From contig NZ_LT700191.1 in assembly GCF_900155425.1 (NCBI RefSeq), positions 545,918 through 609,917 on the forward strand: a DNA stretch of 64,000 nt, in the 5' to 3' direction. The DNA comes from Parabacteroides massiliensis. GTDB taxonomy: Bacteria; Bacteroidota; Bacteroidia; Bacteroidales; Tannerellaceae. Below the pieces are notes generated by a model that saw only the letters and a list, made by a program, of their open reading frames with translations, did not search any database and had not been told where the DNA came from. Below are positions 29,062 through 37,752 of the stretch, piece after piece. Both the position numbers and the translations under genes were made by a program. Every line of letters begins with the position of its first letter. Within the stretch, counting starts at the first letter, position 1.

Positions 29062-30249
29062 TTACTTCTTTATGGAAAATTGGTCCAACATCTTTCCGTC
29101 TACATCCACGACCTGTATCTTCAGTTCGTTCGGATCGGCAGTAGCTTTCAGGACAGCAGTGTTGGAATTGACGATAATCGGGAACGGTGTCTGAGCTGTT
29201 GCATCCTGATGGATGAATTGGTGGAGATGGCCACACAGCATCACATCCGGCTTGGCTTCGCGTAACAAAGGCATGAATTTCCGCTCCACTTCCAAGTTCC
29301 CATGCCATCCGCCGATCGGTGGGATATGGGCGACGATGATCTTGAACGGGGCTTCCTTATATTCTTTGCTATCCAATACCTGACGTAACCATTCCGCCTG
29401 TTCCGTCCGATATTCGTCATAGACTGTTATGCCGGCATATTCGATATCGGAATCCGGTTTATCTTCTCCCGTATCCAAGATCACGAAACAGATCGGACCT
29501 TGCCGGAACGTATAGTAGATATTCGTTTCTTTCGGAGAGAAATAACGTTGGAACTCGGTTGCAAAAGCTCCGCGGGTCTCGTGATTGCCTCTCGTATAAT
29601 ACATCGGGATCTCGGAGGCAAACAGACGGGTTGCCGTATCCATAAATCCATCGAAAATATGGTTTTCCTCATTGAATACCGACACCATATCGCCGTTGAA
29701 AAGGAAAAAGTCTGTCTTTTTCAGGTCACATTTGGAAACAAGGTTTGTCAACACATCGTTCTTGCCATGTATATCGTTTACCATTGCAAACGAGACGGTT
29801 TTGTTAGCAGGATCGCTTGTCTTGAACACCAGCGGTTTTCGGGAGTAGACATCGGTCGAGGCACAATAACCATAGACAATCCTATGCCCGACATGGCTCA
29901 ACACTTCCTGCGCGAAGACACGATAGCGATAGTTCGTACCAGGTTTTAACCCTTTAATCTTCACGGTATGAATCGTGGATGTATTCTTAACTCCGTTACG
30001 GGCATCGTAATACTTGGGACGTTCAACGGCATAAAAGTTCGTATCATCATCCGGCGCCAACTCCACCCAACCGACAGACGGCTTGTCCGACAACCATACG
30101 ATCGTCACTTCATTCGGTCCCAGATTCTGCAAATAAGGACCGTGTACCAACCGGATATTCGATTCCGGCACCGGCGATTCGTGAACCGCTCCTTCTGCAA
30201 AACAAACAGAAAGCCATAACAGCATTACCAAAAATTGGATTTTCTTCAT
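29062..30249 (-). CDS. Exported metallophosphoesterase with N-terminal fibronectin-like domain (purple acid phosphatase-like)
   Basis: 395 residues. Signal peptide (MKKIQFLVMLLWLSVCFAEG). Residues about 30-150 look like the FN3-type domain preceding purple acid phosphatases (GPYLQNLGPNEVTIVWLSDK, then YRYRVFA). The calcineurin-like metal sites follow: Asp-x-His in MVNDIHGK, Asp in FLFNGDMV, Asn-His in TRGNHETRG, His in IVAHIPPIGG and GHLH in MLCGHLHQ. Likely a periplasmic phosphomono- or diesterase. The purple-acid Tyr ligand was not located. Monocistronic; a weaker TATCTTCG element lies at 30292-30299 on the minus strand. Confidence 0.88.
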   Translation of the reverse strand: MKKIQFLVMLLWLSVCFAEGAVHESPVPESNIRLVHGPYLQNLGPNEVTIVWLSDKPSVGWVELAPDDDTNFYAVERPKYYDARNGVKNTSTIHTVKIKGLKPGTNYRYRVFAQEVLSHVGHRIVYGYCASTDVYSRKPLVFKTSDPANKTVSFAMVNDIHGKNDVLTNLVSKCDLKKTDFFLFNGDMVSVFNEENHIFDGFMDTATRLFASEIPMYYTRGNHETRGAFATEFQRYFSPKETNIYYTFRQGPICFVILDTGEDKPDSDIEYAGITVYDEYRTEQAEWLRQVLDSKEYKEAPFKIIVAHIPPIGGWHGNLEVERKFMPLLREAKPDVMLCGHLHQFIHQDATAQTPFPIIVNSNTAVLKATADPNELKIQVVDVDGKMLDQFSIKK

Positions 30250-30423
30250 AATATGTGATATTTAAACAATTAAATTCAAAATTCCTGCCACGAAGATATC
30301 AATTACTCTCCAAAGATTCCCTACCTGAATGATACATTTTCCGCAAAAAGCATCTAAAAAAGTATATAATAGCAGAATCCGTTTTTCCTTTTAGGTTTCA
30401 AGAGATTGTAGTAGCCGTTGACT

Positions 30424-31097
30424 TTATGTAGTGTTAATGTAGAAATATTTCTCGGCCATAGGTTGTAGCCTATCCTTTATCACCTTCATTACGGTTTCAA
30501 ATTCAAGAGGATCTTTCCATTGAATCTTTCTCAGAAAAGCCTTCCAACGGATTATACGTGCCTCGTCTGTTATAAAATTGTCAGCAAACAATTGTAAATC
30601 GGAATTGTAAGTAAGTTCTCGATTATCAAATGTTGCCTTAATTGCCTCATACAACATATCATCATCTAAGTTCCTCTTCGTCAGAAGTTGATAACAATCG
30701 AAGAAATCTTTCATACGACTATTGAGAACATCACGATCTATCATTGTATGGAATTTCTCTGCAACAACTGTTTCCAAAGAATATGCATGTATGTTCACCG
30801 AAGGTATGTCCGACAAAAGTAAAGCTTGAAAAGCATGGGCTAAAAAATCCCTATCACGACTGATTCTGTCTGCCATAAAGTCAACATCAACCGTTGGGCG
30901 AGCCTCGAGTCCATTCATGGCATAAAGAAAAGAACCTCCTTTCAACAAAAGTTGTCCTTATACCGACTTACAGAAACTCTGTAGAGCAACCTTTCGTTGA
31001 AGTATCTTGCCAAAAGGTACATATACTTATAGCCTGTCTCATTCATGAGACTGAGCAAGCGTGTCTTTACTGATTTACCATAGTCTTTCTTTCCCAC
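30424..31097 (-). pseudogene. abiEii: AbiEii-type nucleotidyltransferase toxin, frameshifted
   Basis: Reading from a GTG at 31097 that overlaps the antitoxin stop by 1 nt, the frame gives KSVKTRLLSLMNETGYKYMY, RLLYRVSVSRYKDNF and then hits a stop; the next frame resumes with LLKGGSFLYAMNGLEARPT and continues to the stop at 30424. The two halves join correctly if one base is added in the T4 run at 30947-30950. The intact protein would be a MNT-fold toxin with the GGS loop and the DVDF acidic pair, as in AbiEii/AbiGii type IV systems. Either inactivated or a sequencing error. The C-terminal part alone could start at 30948. Confidence 0.8.
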
Positions 31098-31678
31098 TAT
31101 TCTATTGCGATTTCAAGATAATTTTTCAATGTATTAAATACTCTTAGGCGTTTGGCGTAATTCTGTAGACGGGCAAGGTTTCGGTTCGGTTTTTTCAGAT
31201 AAGTACGTATTACTTCCGCACAAACATCCAAACCGATCTTGTTCCTATACTTCACTGCATCGCAAGTACTCCGCTCCATGTCTGTAATACGAATTTTATA
31301 TCCCGATATTTCTGCATCCATAATACCAAATTCCAAGTTTTCTTTCTTCCAATAATAAAGTTCTATCGGTAGAGCATGAGGAAGCACCACTTTTCTTTTA
31401 TTGGCAATTGCTATACAAAAGGCTGGTGGAACTGTCGTTGATAGTTGATGGTACGCCCAAGCATTGTATAGGCACACAACACCATTAGGTACTATCCGTT
31501 CCACATCTATCATTGTGCTTAGCAATACTTCGGGAGCAGCATATACCCCATGACGTAATTTTATCAAGTCGCCACGCTCTTTAGCTCTCAGCAGCTGTTT
31601 GTATTCAGACAAAAGAGATATATCTGCTGTCGTTATTGTTCCTCCGAGGGATGCGACCTTATAAACTATATCATTCAT
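31097..31678 (-). CDS. abiEi: AbiEi-type antitoxin / transcriptional regulator
   Basis: 193 residues from ATG 31678; a GTG three codons upstream is the alternative. N-terminal winged helix (GGTITTADISLLSEYKQLLR, then LRHGVYAAPE) followed by the AbiEi C-terminal domain (GVVCLYNAWAYHQLSTTVPP, ITDMERSTCDAVKYRNKIG). In known AbiE systems this protein represses the operon and blocks the toxin without direct binding. Its stop overlaps the toxin GTG by 1 nt, the usual coupling. Sits at the edge of the accessory patch; the antitoxin looks intact while the toxin does not. Confidence 0.85.
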   Translation of the reverse strand: MNDIVYKVASLGGTITTADISLLSEYKQLLRAKERGDLIKLRHGVYAAPEVLLSTMIDVERIVPNGVVCLYNAWAYHQLSTTVPPAFCIAIANKRKVVLPHALPIELYYWKKENLEFGIMDAEISGYKIRITDMERSTCDAVKYRNKIGLDVCAEVIRTYLKKPNRNLARLQNYAKRLRVFNTLKNYLEIAIE

Positions 31679-31794
31679 ATAATCCACTTTAAATGTTCTA
31701 TCACGCTATAAAAATACAATTATTTTCCGAAAAGAAGCAATATTCTACGGTAAATTTCAAAAAAATCCCGTAGAATTCTTATACATATTGAGGC

Positions 31795-32583
31795 TGTGTC
31801 GTAATTATGTTTTACGGCGTAGCCTCTGTTTTTGTGTTCTGAGAATCGGATTATTTTTAGGCGACCGATTTTTGCGGAATTTTCCAAAATATTTGTATCT
31901 CGGACGATATAATCCAAGATACACGTATAAACAGGTCAGGATGGGGTGTATTCTCCCCGTTTTTGGCCTGTTTCGCTATTATTGAGCACATTTTCTTTAT
32001 ATTGAAGGCAATGGCGAAGAAGGCAAAGTCCATTGTGACCTTGTCTTTTCCGAAGTGGCGGAAGCGTCTGTATGCCATGTTTGACTTCATCTGTCCGAAG
32101 ACCGCCTCCGGTTCGATACATCGTCGTCCTCGGTATCTGAGACCTTCTTCGGATGTCTGCAGTTCCCGGGCTCTTCGTTTGTATCCGTTGAGTCTGTGGT
32201 TGACCTCGATTGCCCGTCGGTCACCACGGGCTTTGTAGCAGAGGCAGCGTAGCGGACAGCCCTTGCAGTTGCGGGCGAGATAGCGTGCGCTTTCACTTCG
32301 ATAGCCGCTTGCGCTCTTCGAGTGTGATGTCCCCACGCGCGTCATGTGTTGCCCCATCGGACAGACGTAATAATCTTCGTCGGCATTATAATGGAAGTTG
32401 TTGTGGTGGAACGGATGGTTTATAGCGCGGACCCTGTTCGAGATGGAATCGGTTGTACTTGACATAAGCCTCCATCCCGGCCTCGTCCATGAAGCGATAG
32501 TTTTCCTCAGAACCGTAGCCTGAGTCGGCGACTGCCACGGAGGGCAGATGCCCGTAACGGGCTCCGCCACTCCATGCCTCTGT
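31795..32583 (-). pseudogene. IS1182-family transposase remnant
   Basis: The 3' part (stop at 31857) has IS1182-type transposase features: YNADEDYYVCPMGQHM, then ARNCKGCPLRCLCYKARG, EPEAVFGQMKSNMAYRRFRH. Further upstream the coding shifts frame: SVAVADSGYGSEENYRFMDE and AYVKYNRFHLEQGPRYK are read one frame over, so there is a frameshift near 32420-32430. The 5' half of the gene, including the first catalytic region, is missing beyond about 32583. GAGGCTGTGTC at the other end (about 31791-31801) looks like a terminal repeat. A decayed, immobile element. Confidence 0.8.
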
Positions 32584-32712
32584 ATTTTAACAGGACTATA
32601 AATCTGTTATTTTCCGGAGGCAGTTTACGAATATGCCCTCTAATCTATAATCACAATAAAAATATATATCATGCATGATTTTTTTTGCGATGTAATTCGT
32701 ACTTCCAGATTA
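32584..32712. other. Short AT-rich spacer between the IS1182 remnant and a truncated ORF
   Basis: 129 bp with no ORF or recognisable second end of the IS1182-type element; the junction near 32583 is where homology to the transposase stops. Confidence 0.3.
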
Positions 32713-33279
32713 TCAATCATAATCAGAACAGTCAAATTCGCCACTACCTCCTGGAACGATGAAACAAGTATACTTCATATTCAAAGGAGGTAATGATTTA
32801 TAAAAACGCCCCTCTTTTAAATAATAATGATTATTAAACCAGTTGAGACGATCCTCTATTCTTAATGAAGACTCAAATACCCGATACCCGTATTGTATAG
32901 GTGTTTCAATACCCCTGGTATGATTATGGACAATAGTGTCATTATCTAAAACAATCTCTCTCACTCCTCTAACATTAAATCTTGGTCCCACATATTGCTG
33001 CATTATCAAATGATTAAGATTGAATCCTATATAGTTTTGAGGAACTGTTCGAATAGTACAACCCTTATCTGCATAATATCTCAAAAAGACATTGGCATCT
33101 GAATAGAAATAATCAAATGTATGTTCTTTAATTATATCATATTCAACTCTTGCATATACAGGATCACTATCTATATCTATTTTAAAATTCACTTTATAAG
33201 GAGAATCATCACTATAATGTGCAAATGAGCAGAAAATAGGTTTGCCTGGAGAAGAAGAAGAAAAATCACCTCCTGAGGC
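32713..33279 (-). pseudogene. Hypothetical ORF truncated at its 5' end by an IS256-family element
   Basis: The frame is open from the IS boundary at 33279 (ASGGDFSSSSPGKPIFCSF) to the stop at 32713, about 188 codons; a GTG at 33192 would allow a 159-residue product. The sequence has an Asp/Tyr-rich beta-strand character (PVYARVEYDIIKEHTFDYFY, GYRVFESSLRIEDRL, ending GGSGEFDCSDYD). I recognise no family. Missing N terminus means no signal peptide can be judged. Whether the fragment at 34658-34777 was its other half is uncertain. Confidence 0.6.
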
Positions 33280-34657
33280 TGTAATTTAAACTGTGTCATC
33301 AAGGAATAAAATATTAACTTTGCTAACACAGTTTTTTATATGAAAGCAGAATTTGATTTTGAAAGTATCAAGAACAAGACAATAGAGCAGCTGAAAGCCG
33401 GTAAGCCATTGTTAGGAAAGGATGGTGCTTTTGCCCCCCCCTTATTGGAAAGTATCTTGAATGCCGCATTGGAAGGTGAGATGGATGCCCATCTTACAGA
33501 AGAAGAACGTCAGTTGGGCAATCGTCGTAATGGTAAAATGCAGAAGCAAGTCCAGACTCCATTGGGTGAAGTCACAGTGTCTACCCCTCGTGACCGTAAT
33601 TCAAGTTTTGAGCCTCAGTTTATAAAGAAACGTGAGACCATCCTGGCGGAGGGCGTAGCGGACCGTATCATCGGACTTTATGCCCTTGGTAACAGCACAC
33701 GCGAGATCAGTGACTGGATGGAGGAAAATCTCGGCAACCGTGTTTCTGCCGAAACGATTAGTTCCATAACCGACCGTGTTCTTCCAGAAATAAAGGCTTG
33801 GCGTTCCCGTACCCTTGATGCTGTCTATCCGATAGTCTGGATGGACGCAATCCATTATAAAGTCACTGACGAGAGAGGGTGTGCCGTTACCCGTGCAATC
33901 TATAACGTCTTAGGTGTCGACAAGGAAGGGCACAAGGATTTGCTTGGCATGTATATCTCTAAAAATGAGGGAGCCAATTTCTGGTTAAACGTACTGACGG
34001 ACTTGCAGAACCGTGGAGTTCATGATATCCTTATTGCTTGCGTTGATGGTCTGAAAGGCTTTCCTGATGCCATCCAAAGTGTTTTCCCGAACACCACAGT
34101 ACAACTTTGCATCGTCCACCAGATACGTAACTCCATTAAATATGTCGGTAGCAAGCATCAGAAGGAATTCCTCAAAGACTTGAAACGGGTTTATGGTGCG
34201 GTAAGTAAAGAAGCTGCTGAAACGGAACTTTTTAATCTGAATGAGAAATGGGGAGAAAAATATCCTATCGTCATCAAGTCATGGGAGGATAACTGGGAAA
34301 AACTTACTGAATACTTCCAGTTCACATCGGATATACGCCGTATGATTTATACCACAAATACAGTTGAGGGCTATCATCGCCAGATACGGAAAGTGACAAA
34401 AAACAAGGGCGTATTCCCTAACGACACCGCCCTTGAAAAACTGGTTTACCTCGCTTACCGCAATATACGTAAGAAATGGACCATGCCACTGGCTAACTGG
34501 GGAGCCATTGCACAACAACTGGCGATAAAATTTGGAGATAGGTTTAAATTATTGTAATTTTACGCTCGTCGGGACGGGTGGTCCCGCCCCTTGGCGCTGG
34601 CCGCTCCCCGACCGATGAGATTGAATGAGAATAGAGCATGACACAGTTTAATTTACA
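33280..34657 (+). mobile_element. IS256-family insertion sequence
   Basis: 1378 bp bounded by imperfect terminal inverted repeats: TGTAATTTAAACTGTGTCAT at 33280-33299 and the complement of TGTAAATTAAACTGTGTCAT at 34638-34657 (19 of 20 matching). Contains one intact transposase gene. The 8-9 bp flanks (CCTGAGGC and CAACCGCT) do not match, so the expected target duplication is absent. Downstream of the transposase is a GC-rich potential hairpin (GGGACGGGTGGTCCCGCCCC near 34572). Confidence 0.92.
33340..34557 (+). CDS. IS256-family (Mutator-like) transposase
   Basis: 405 residues, full length for the family. N-terminal part LLESILNAALEGEMDAHLTE and EERQLGNRRNGK; then VSTPRDRNSSFEPQ. The DDE residues are in WMDAIHYKV, IACVDGLKGFPDAI and TTNTVEGYHRQIRK. 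The CIVHQIRNSIKYV segment between the second Asp and the Glu is typical. Appears intact, so the element could be mobile; its lack of target duplication implies later rearrangement or unusual insertion. Confidence 0.95.
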   Translation: MKAEFDFESIKNKTIEQLKAGKPLLGKDGAFAPPLLESILNAALEGEMDAHLTEEERQLGNRRNGKMQKQVQTPLGEVTVSTPRDRNSSFEPQFIKKRETILAEGVADRIIGLYALGNSTREISDWMEENLGNRVSAETISSITDRVLPEIKAWRSRTLDAVYPIVWMDAIHYKVTDERGCAVTRAIYNVLGVDKEGHKDLLGMYISKNEGANFWLNVLTDLQNRGVHDILIACVDGLKGFPDAIQSVFPNTTVQLCIVHQIRNSIKYVGSKHQKEFLKDLKRVYGAVSKEAAETELFNLNEKWGEKYPIVIKSWEDNWEKLTEYFQFTSDIRRMIYTTNTVEGYHRQIRKVTKNKGVFPNDTALEKLVYLAYRNIRKKWTMPLANWGAIAQQLAIKFGDRFKLL

Positions 34658-34777
34658 CAACCGCTTTGGGAGTATCCCCAAGTATACAGGTACACCGGGT
34701 TATGATCCCCGCGATCTATAGAAACTATATATCTATGAAGTCCAGACTCCAACAGCACATTCCTTAAACTATCTTTT
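34658..34777 (-). pseudogene. Severed ORF fragment next to the IS256 element
   Basis: From a GTG that overlaps the end of the lipoprotein gene, the minus strand reads VYLNYRKDSLRNVLLESGLH and RYIVSIDRGDHNPVYLYTWG up to the IS boundary at 34658, where it is cut. Composition is protein-like. It may be the N-terminal part of the gene at 32713, but the frames do not join across the IS as it stands. Not recognised. Confidence 0.4.
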
Positions 34778-35559
34778 CTATAATTCAAATATACCACTAT
34801 TTATATTTATAATAGGTAGAATATTATATTCTTCTCCTTCTGTTTGAGATTGTTCAAAAATTTGCTTATATATTGGTACTGATATCACATCAAAAAGTAA
34901 ATCAACATCGGAATTATAAAAAGAGCAATACCATTCAGGATTTCCTCTCATATTAAAATATCCTCTTCTCTCAATAACAAACTTATAAAACCCCACAAAT
35001 TCTCCATTTTTTTCTATTGAAGTTAAACCTCCAAAATTTGTACAAATCCTATATTTCAACGACTTTAACGAATAATATTCTTTTTGCACTAATCTATTCT
35101 CAACATATTTTGCTCTATATACATAAAACGGGATTTCAAAAACGCCACCTTCTGGCGGAAGAATAAAAGGATTTTTTTGTTCTGTTTGAATCACATATTT
35201 AAACTGAACTTTGTCTTTTGATATAATTTCCACAAGTTTATACTTATACTTTTTAGTATTATTCTGTAAAATAGCAATTGTCGTTTTTTCTACAAACAAC
35301 TCATACTCGTAATTTTTTTCGTACTCAAAACCTTCAATACTACCAATTTCTATTTTTCTATAATATTCTTGATTATCTTCTTTTATCAAAAGACATTCTA
35401 CCTCTACAGAAGTGTCTTCCAATAGACACGAACTCATTTCTGCAGAAACATATATTTTCACAATTTCCACCTTCTCTTTTAAATCATCTTTTTTTGAACA
35501 AGACAAAAGAAATATCAGACAAAAAAAGAAATAAATTTAAACAATCGTTTTATTTGCAT
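34778..35559 (-). CDS. Lipoprotein with DUF4377-like domain, out of frame at a T7 tract
   Basis: From the ATG at 35559 the frame begins MQIKRLFKFISFF and then runs into a stop just after seven T residues (35521-35527, minus strand). One extra T would give CLIFLLSCSKKD, a perfect lipobox and continuation into the long frame that ends at 34778. Without it the long frame has no ATG and would need a TTG at 35506. The body begins EIVKIYVSAEMSSCLLEDTS and IEGFEYEKNYEYELFVEK, which resembles DUF4377; the C-terminal half (GGVFEIPFYVYRAKYV, then RGNPEWYCSFYNSDVDLLFD) is not recognised. Either phase-variable, decayed, or a base-call error. Confidence 0.65.
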
Positions 35560-35862
35560 ATCTATATTTATTATTGGGATTTCACATCTACATAATAGCA
35601 TGACAAACGTTTCCATTTCCAACGGAACAACACTTTCTATATAAATAGAATATTAAGCAACTAATCAAAATTAAGCAGAAAAATCTAACAAACAGCTGCA
35701 ATTTACGTAAAATATCAAAACCAACAAATACTTTATGCAAAAAATAAAAATACGTATTTTAAAAGTTACTAAAAAAACAAGGATATAAAGTGAGGAAAAA
35801 TTTAATTCCTACAACCTTGTATCCTTGAATGAAATTCATCTGTGAAGGCAATTACCTCCGTA
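35560..35862. other. AT-rich intergenic stretch with the ilv operon terminator
   Basis: 303 bp with no ORF. Its distal part contains the ilvC terminator (35771-35826). Nothing else seen; it separates the accessory patch from the ilv operon. Confidence 0.5.
35771..35826 (-). terminator. Terminator of the ilv operon
   Basis: Minus strand CAAGGATA ... TATCCTTG followed by seven T, with an inner AGGAA / TTCCT extension, 37 bp after the ilvC stop. Stem is interrupted but the T-run is well placed. Confidence 0.7.
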
Positions 35863-36906
35863 TCAATTGTTTTCCGGACGTAATTTGCGGACAACTGCAC
35901 CTGCACGCCACATTTCGCTGTTGCGCAGGGCTTCCAGTTCCTTGTTCAGTCCTTCACGATAGTCAGGTTTGCTGTTCGTGTCGATAGAACGCTGTGCTTC
36001 ATTGCCGGCTGCCACTTCTTTATAGAGTTTTTCAAACACCGGCTTGGTTGCATCGTGGAACGGGCCCATCCAGTCCAAAGCACCGCGCTGTGCGGTTGTC
36101 GAACAGTTTGCATACATCCAGTCCATACCGTTTTCTGCGAACAACGGCATCAAAGACTGAGTCAGTTCTTCGACTGTTTCATTGAACGCTTCAGATGGTT
36201 CGTGGCCGTTTTCACGCAATGTTTCGTATTGAGCCAGCAGCAAGCCTTGGATGGCACCCATCAAAGTACCGCGTTCGCCTGTCAGGTCGGAAAAGACTTC
36301 CTTCTTGAATGTCGTTTCGAACAGATAGCCGGAACCGACACCGATACCTAAAGCGATCACACGATCCCAAGCTTTGCCGGTCGCATCCTGATAGATTGCA
36401 TAGCTGGAGTTCAGGCCACGTCCTTGCAGGAACATACGGCGCAAAGACGTTCCGGATCCTTTCGGGGCAATCATGATCACGTCGACATCTGCAGGAGGAA
36501 TGATGTGGGTACGATCCTTGTAAGTGATAGCGAAACCGTGAGAGAAATACAGCGCCTTGCCCGGAGTCAGGTATTTCTTGATACGCGGCCAGCATTCGAT
36601 CTGAGCAGCGTCAGAAAGCAGAACCTGGATAATCGTTGCTTTTTCGCAGGCTTCTTCGATACCGAACAGTGTTTCGCCCGGCACCCAACCGTCGGCAACA
36701 GCCTTGTCATAGGTTTTTCCGGGACGCTGTCCTACGATAACATTGAAACCGTTGTCGCGCAAGTTCAAGCTCTGTCCAGGACCCTGAACGCCATAACCGA
36801 TCACTGCGATTACTTCATCTTTCAACACTTCTCTTGCTTTTTCCAACGGAAACTCTTCGCGGGTTACTACGTTTTCGTCAACACCGCCAAAATTCATTAC
36901 TGCCAT
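35863..36906 (-). CDS. ilvC: Ketol-acid reductoisomerase
   Basis: 347 residues, class I length. Converts acetolactate or acetohydroxybutyrate to dihydroxy acids using NAD(P)H and Mg2+. Rossmann motif VIGYGVQGPGQSLNLRDNG, coenzyme loop VGQRPGKTYDKA, catalytic-domain acidic residues in FSDLTGERGTLMGAIQ and NETVEELTQ, and the terminal-helix segment SGYLFETTF. Last gene of ilvD-ilvB-ilvN-thioesterase-ilvC; 84 bp after the thioesterase gene, the largest gap in the operon apart from the ilvD/ilvB repeat. Confidence 0.97.
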   Translation of the reverse strand: MAVMNFGGVDENVVTREEFPLEKAREVLKDEVIAVIGYGVQGPGQSLNLRDNGFNVIVGQRPGKTYDKAVADGWVPGETLFGIEEACEKATIIQVLLSDAAQIECWPRIKKYLTPGKALYFSHGFAITYKDRTHIIPPADVDVIMIAPKGSGTSLRRMFLQGRGLNSSYAIYQDATGKAWDRVIALGIGVGSGYLFETTFKKEVFSDLTGERGTLMGAIQGLLLAQYETLRENGHEPSEAFNETVEELTQSLMPLFAENGMDWMYANCSTTAQRGALDWMGPFHDATKPVFEKLYKEVAAGNEAQRSIDTNSKPDYREGLNKELEALRNSEMWRAGAVVRKLRPENN

Positions 36907-36990
36907 TTTCTTTTACTATTTAATGTAACGTACTTAATAAAATAATTCTTTCACTGGGGGCGGTTCGCAAACCGCCCGTATCATGTTTGT

Positions 36991-37725
36991 TCAATGCCAC
37001 GTAACGGCGGCACGGCAAATCGCTTTGCCTCCGTTACAGATAGCCATATCGTATTTTCCGGCCTCAGCCTCCTCTTTCTTGTGCAACAGGAGTTCCATCC
37101 CATACTTGCCTTCGGATTGGTAGGCGATTTCGAAACGTTTGATGTCTTTTGTCTGAAACAAGTCCAGGTCGAACAGGTCCAGCAGATGTTCCATATACTT
37201 GATGCTGTTCAGGTGGCCGTTGATGTCGAGGTCGCTGTACTTGACGACATAAGGGATTCCTTCCGTATCGTTCTCCACAGCCGCAATCTTTCCCGGTTTC
37301 CCGATCGGACAGGGGCGATCCGTGACGTAAGCGCTCAACCCGGCGACATCCAACAAGGTCGGACGGCGTGATTCCATGTCGATGGCCGCCCAGATAGAGC
37401 GGGCATAGCCGAATGTCTTGCCCCCGGCATCCACCATCTCGAAACAACGGCTGGTAAAGAGGCGACCGACTTCGTCCACCCAGGTATACAGGGTTATGGG
37501 TTCGGACATGGCAGGATATCCGGTCATCTCGATTGCCAGACGGGAAAGAACCCATGCCGTATGCCGTTCCGACATATCGTTGAAACCGAATCCGCGTTCG
37601 GCAGCATGGCTGGATGCGGCATGTATCAGGTAGTTCCCGATCATCGGAATCGTTACGCGTCCACGGAAATCCAACAGATACGGTTCTGTGACGAAATGAT
37701 ATTCTCCTACTTTGTCTTTGTCCAT
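36991..37725 (-). CDS. Acyl-ACP thioesterase family protein inside the ilv operon
   Basis: 244 residues, a bacterial FatA/FatB-like double hotdog. N-terminal hotdog: FRGRVTIPMIGNYLIHAASS, then SERHTAWVLSRLAIEMTGYP and PITLYTWVDEVGRLFTSRCF. The second hotdog carries the active-site-like Asp-x-Asn-x-His motif DLDINGHLNSIKYMEHLLD and an acidic residue further on in RFEIAYQSEG. Cytosolic hydrolysis of acyl-ACP is the family role. Located between ilvN (27 bp) and ilvC, so co-expressed with branched-chain amino-acid enzymes; this may reflect a link between branched 2-oxoacids and iso/anteiso fatty acids, which is inference. Confidence 0.88.
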   Translation of the reverse strand: MDKDKVGEYHFVTEPYLLDFRGRVTIPMIGNYLIHAASSHAAERGFGFNDMSERHTAWVLSRLAIEMTGYPAMSEPITLYTWVDEVGRLFTSRCFEMVDAGGKTFGYARSIWAAIDMESRRPTLLDVAGLSAYVTDRPCPIGKPGKIAAVENDTEGIPYVVKYSDLDINGHLNSIKYMEHLLDLFDLDLFQTKDIKRFEIAYQSEGKYGMELLLHKKEEAEAGKYDMAICNGGKAICRAAVTWH

Positions 37726-37752
37726 AATTCTATGCTTTTATCAGGCGATATG

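Noticed and set aside
31857-32570. Intact 237-codon transposase gene
   Set aside because: The first third of that frame is out of phase: the conserved VADSGYGSEENYRF and KYNRFHLEQ segments are in another frame, so the element is frameshifted and 5'-truncated.
33601-33855. Minus-strand ORF within the IS256 transposase
   Set aside because: Shadow frame inside an intact transposase.
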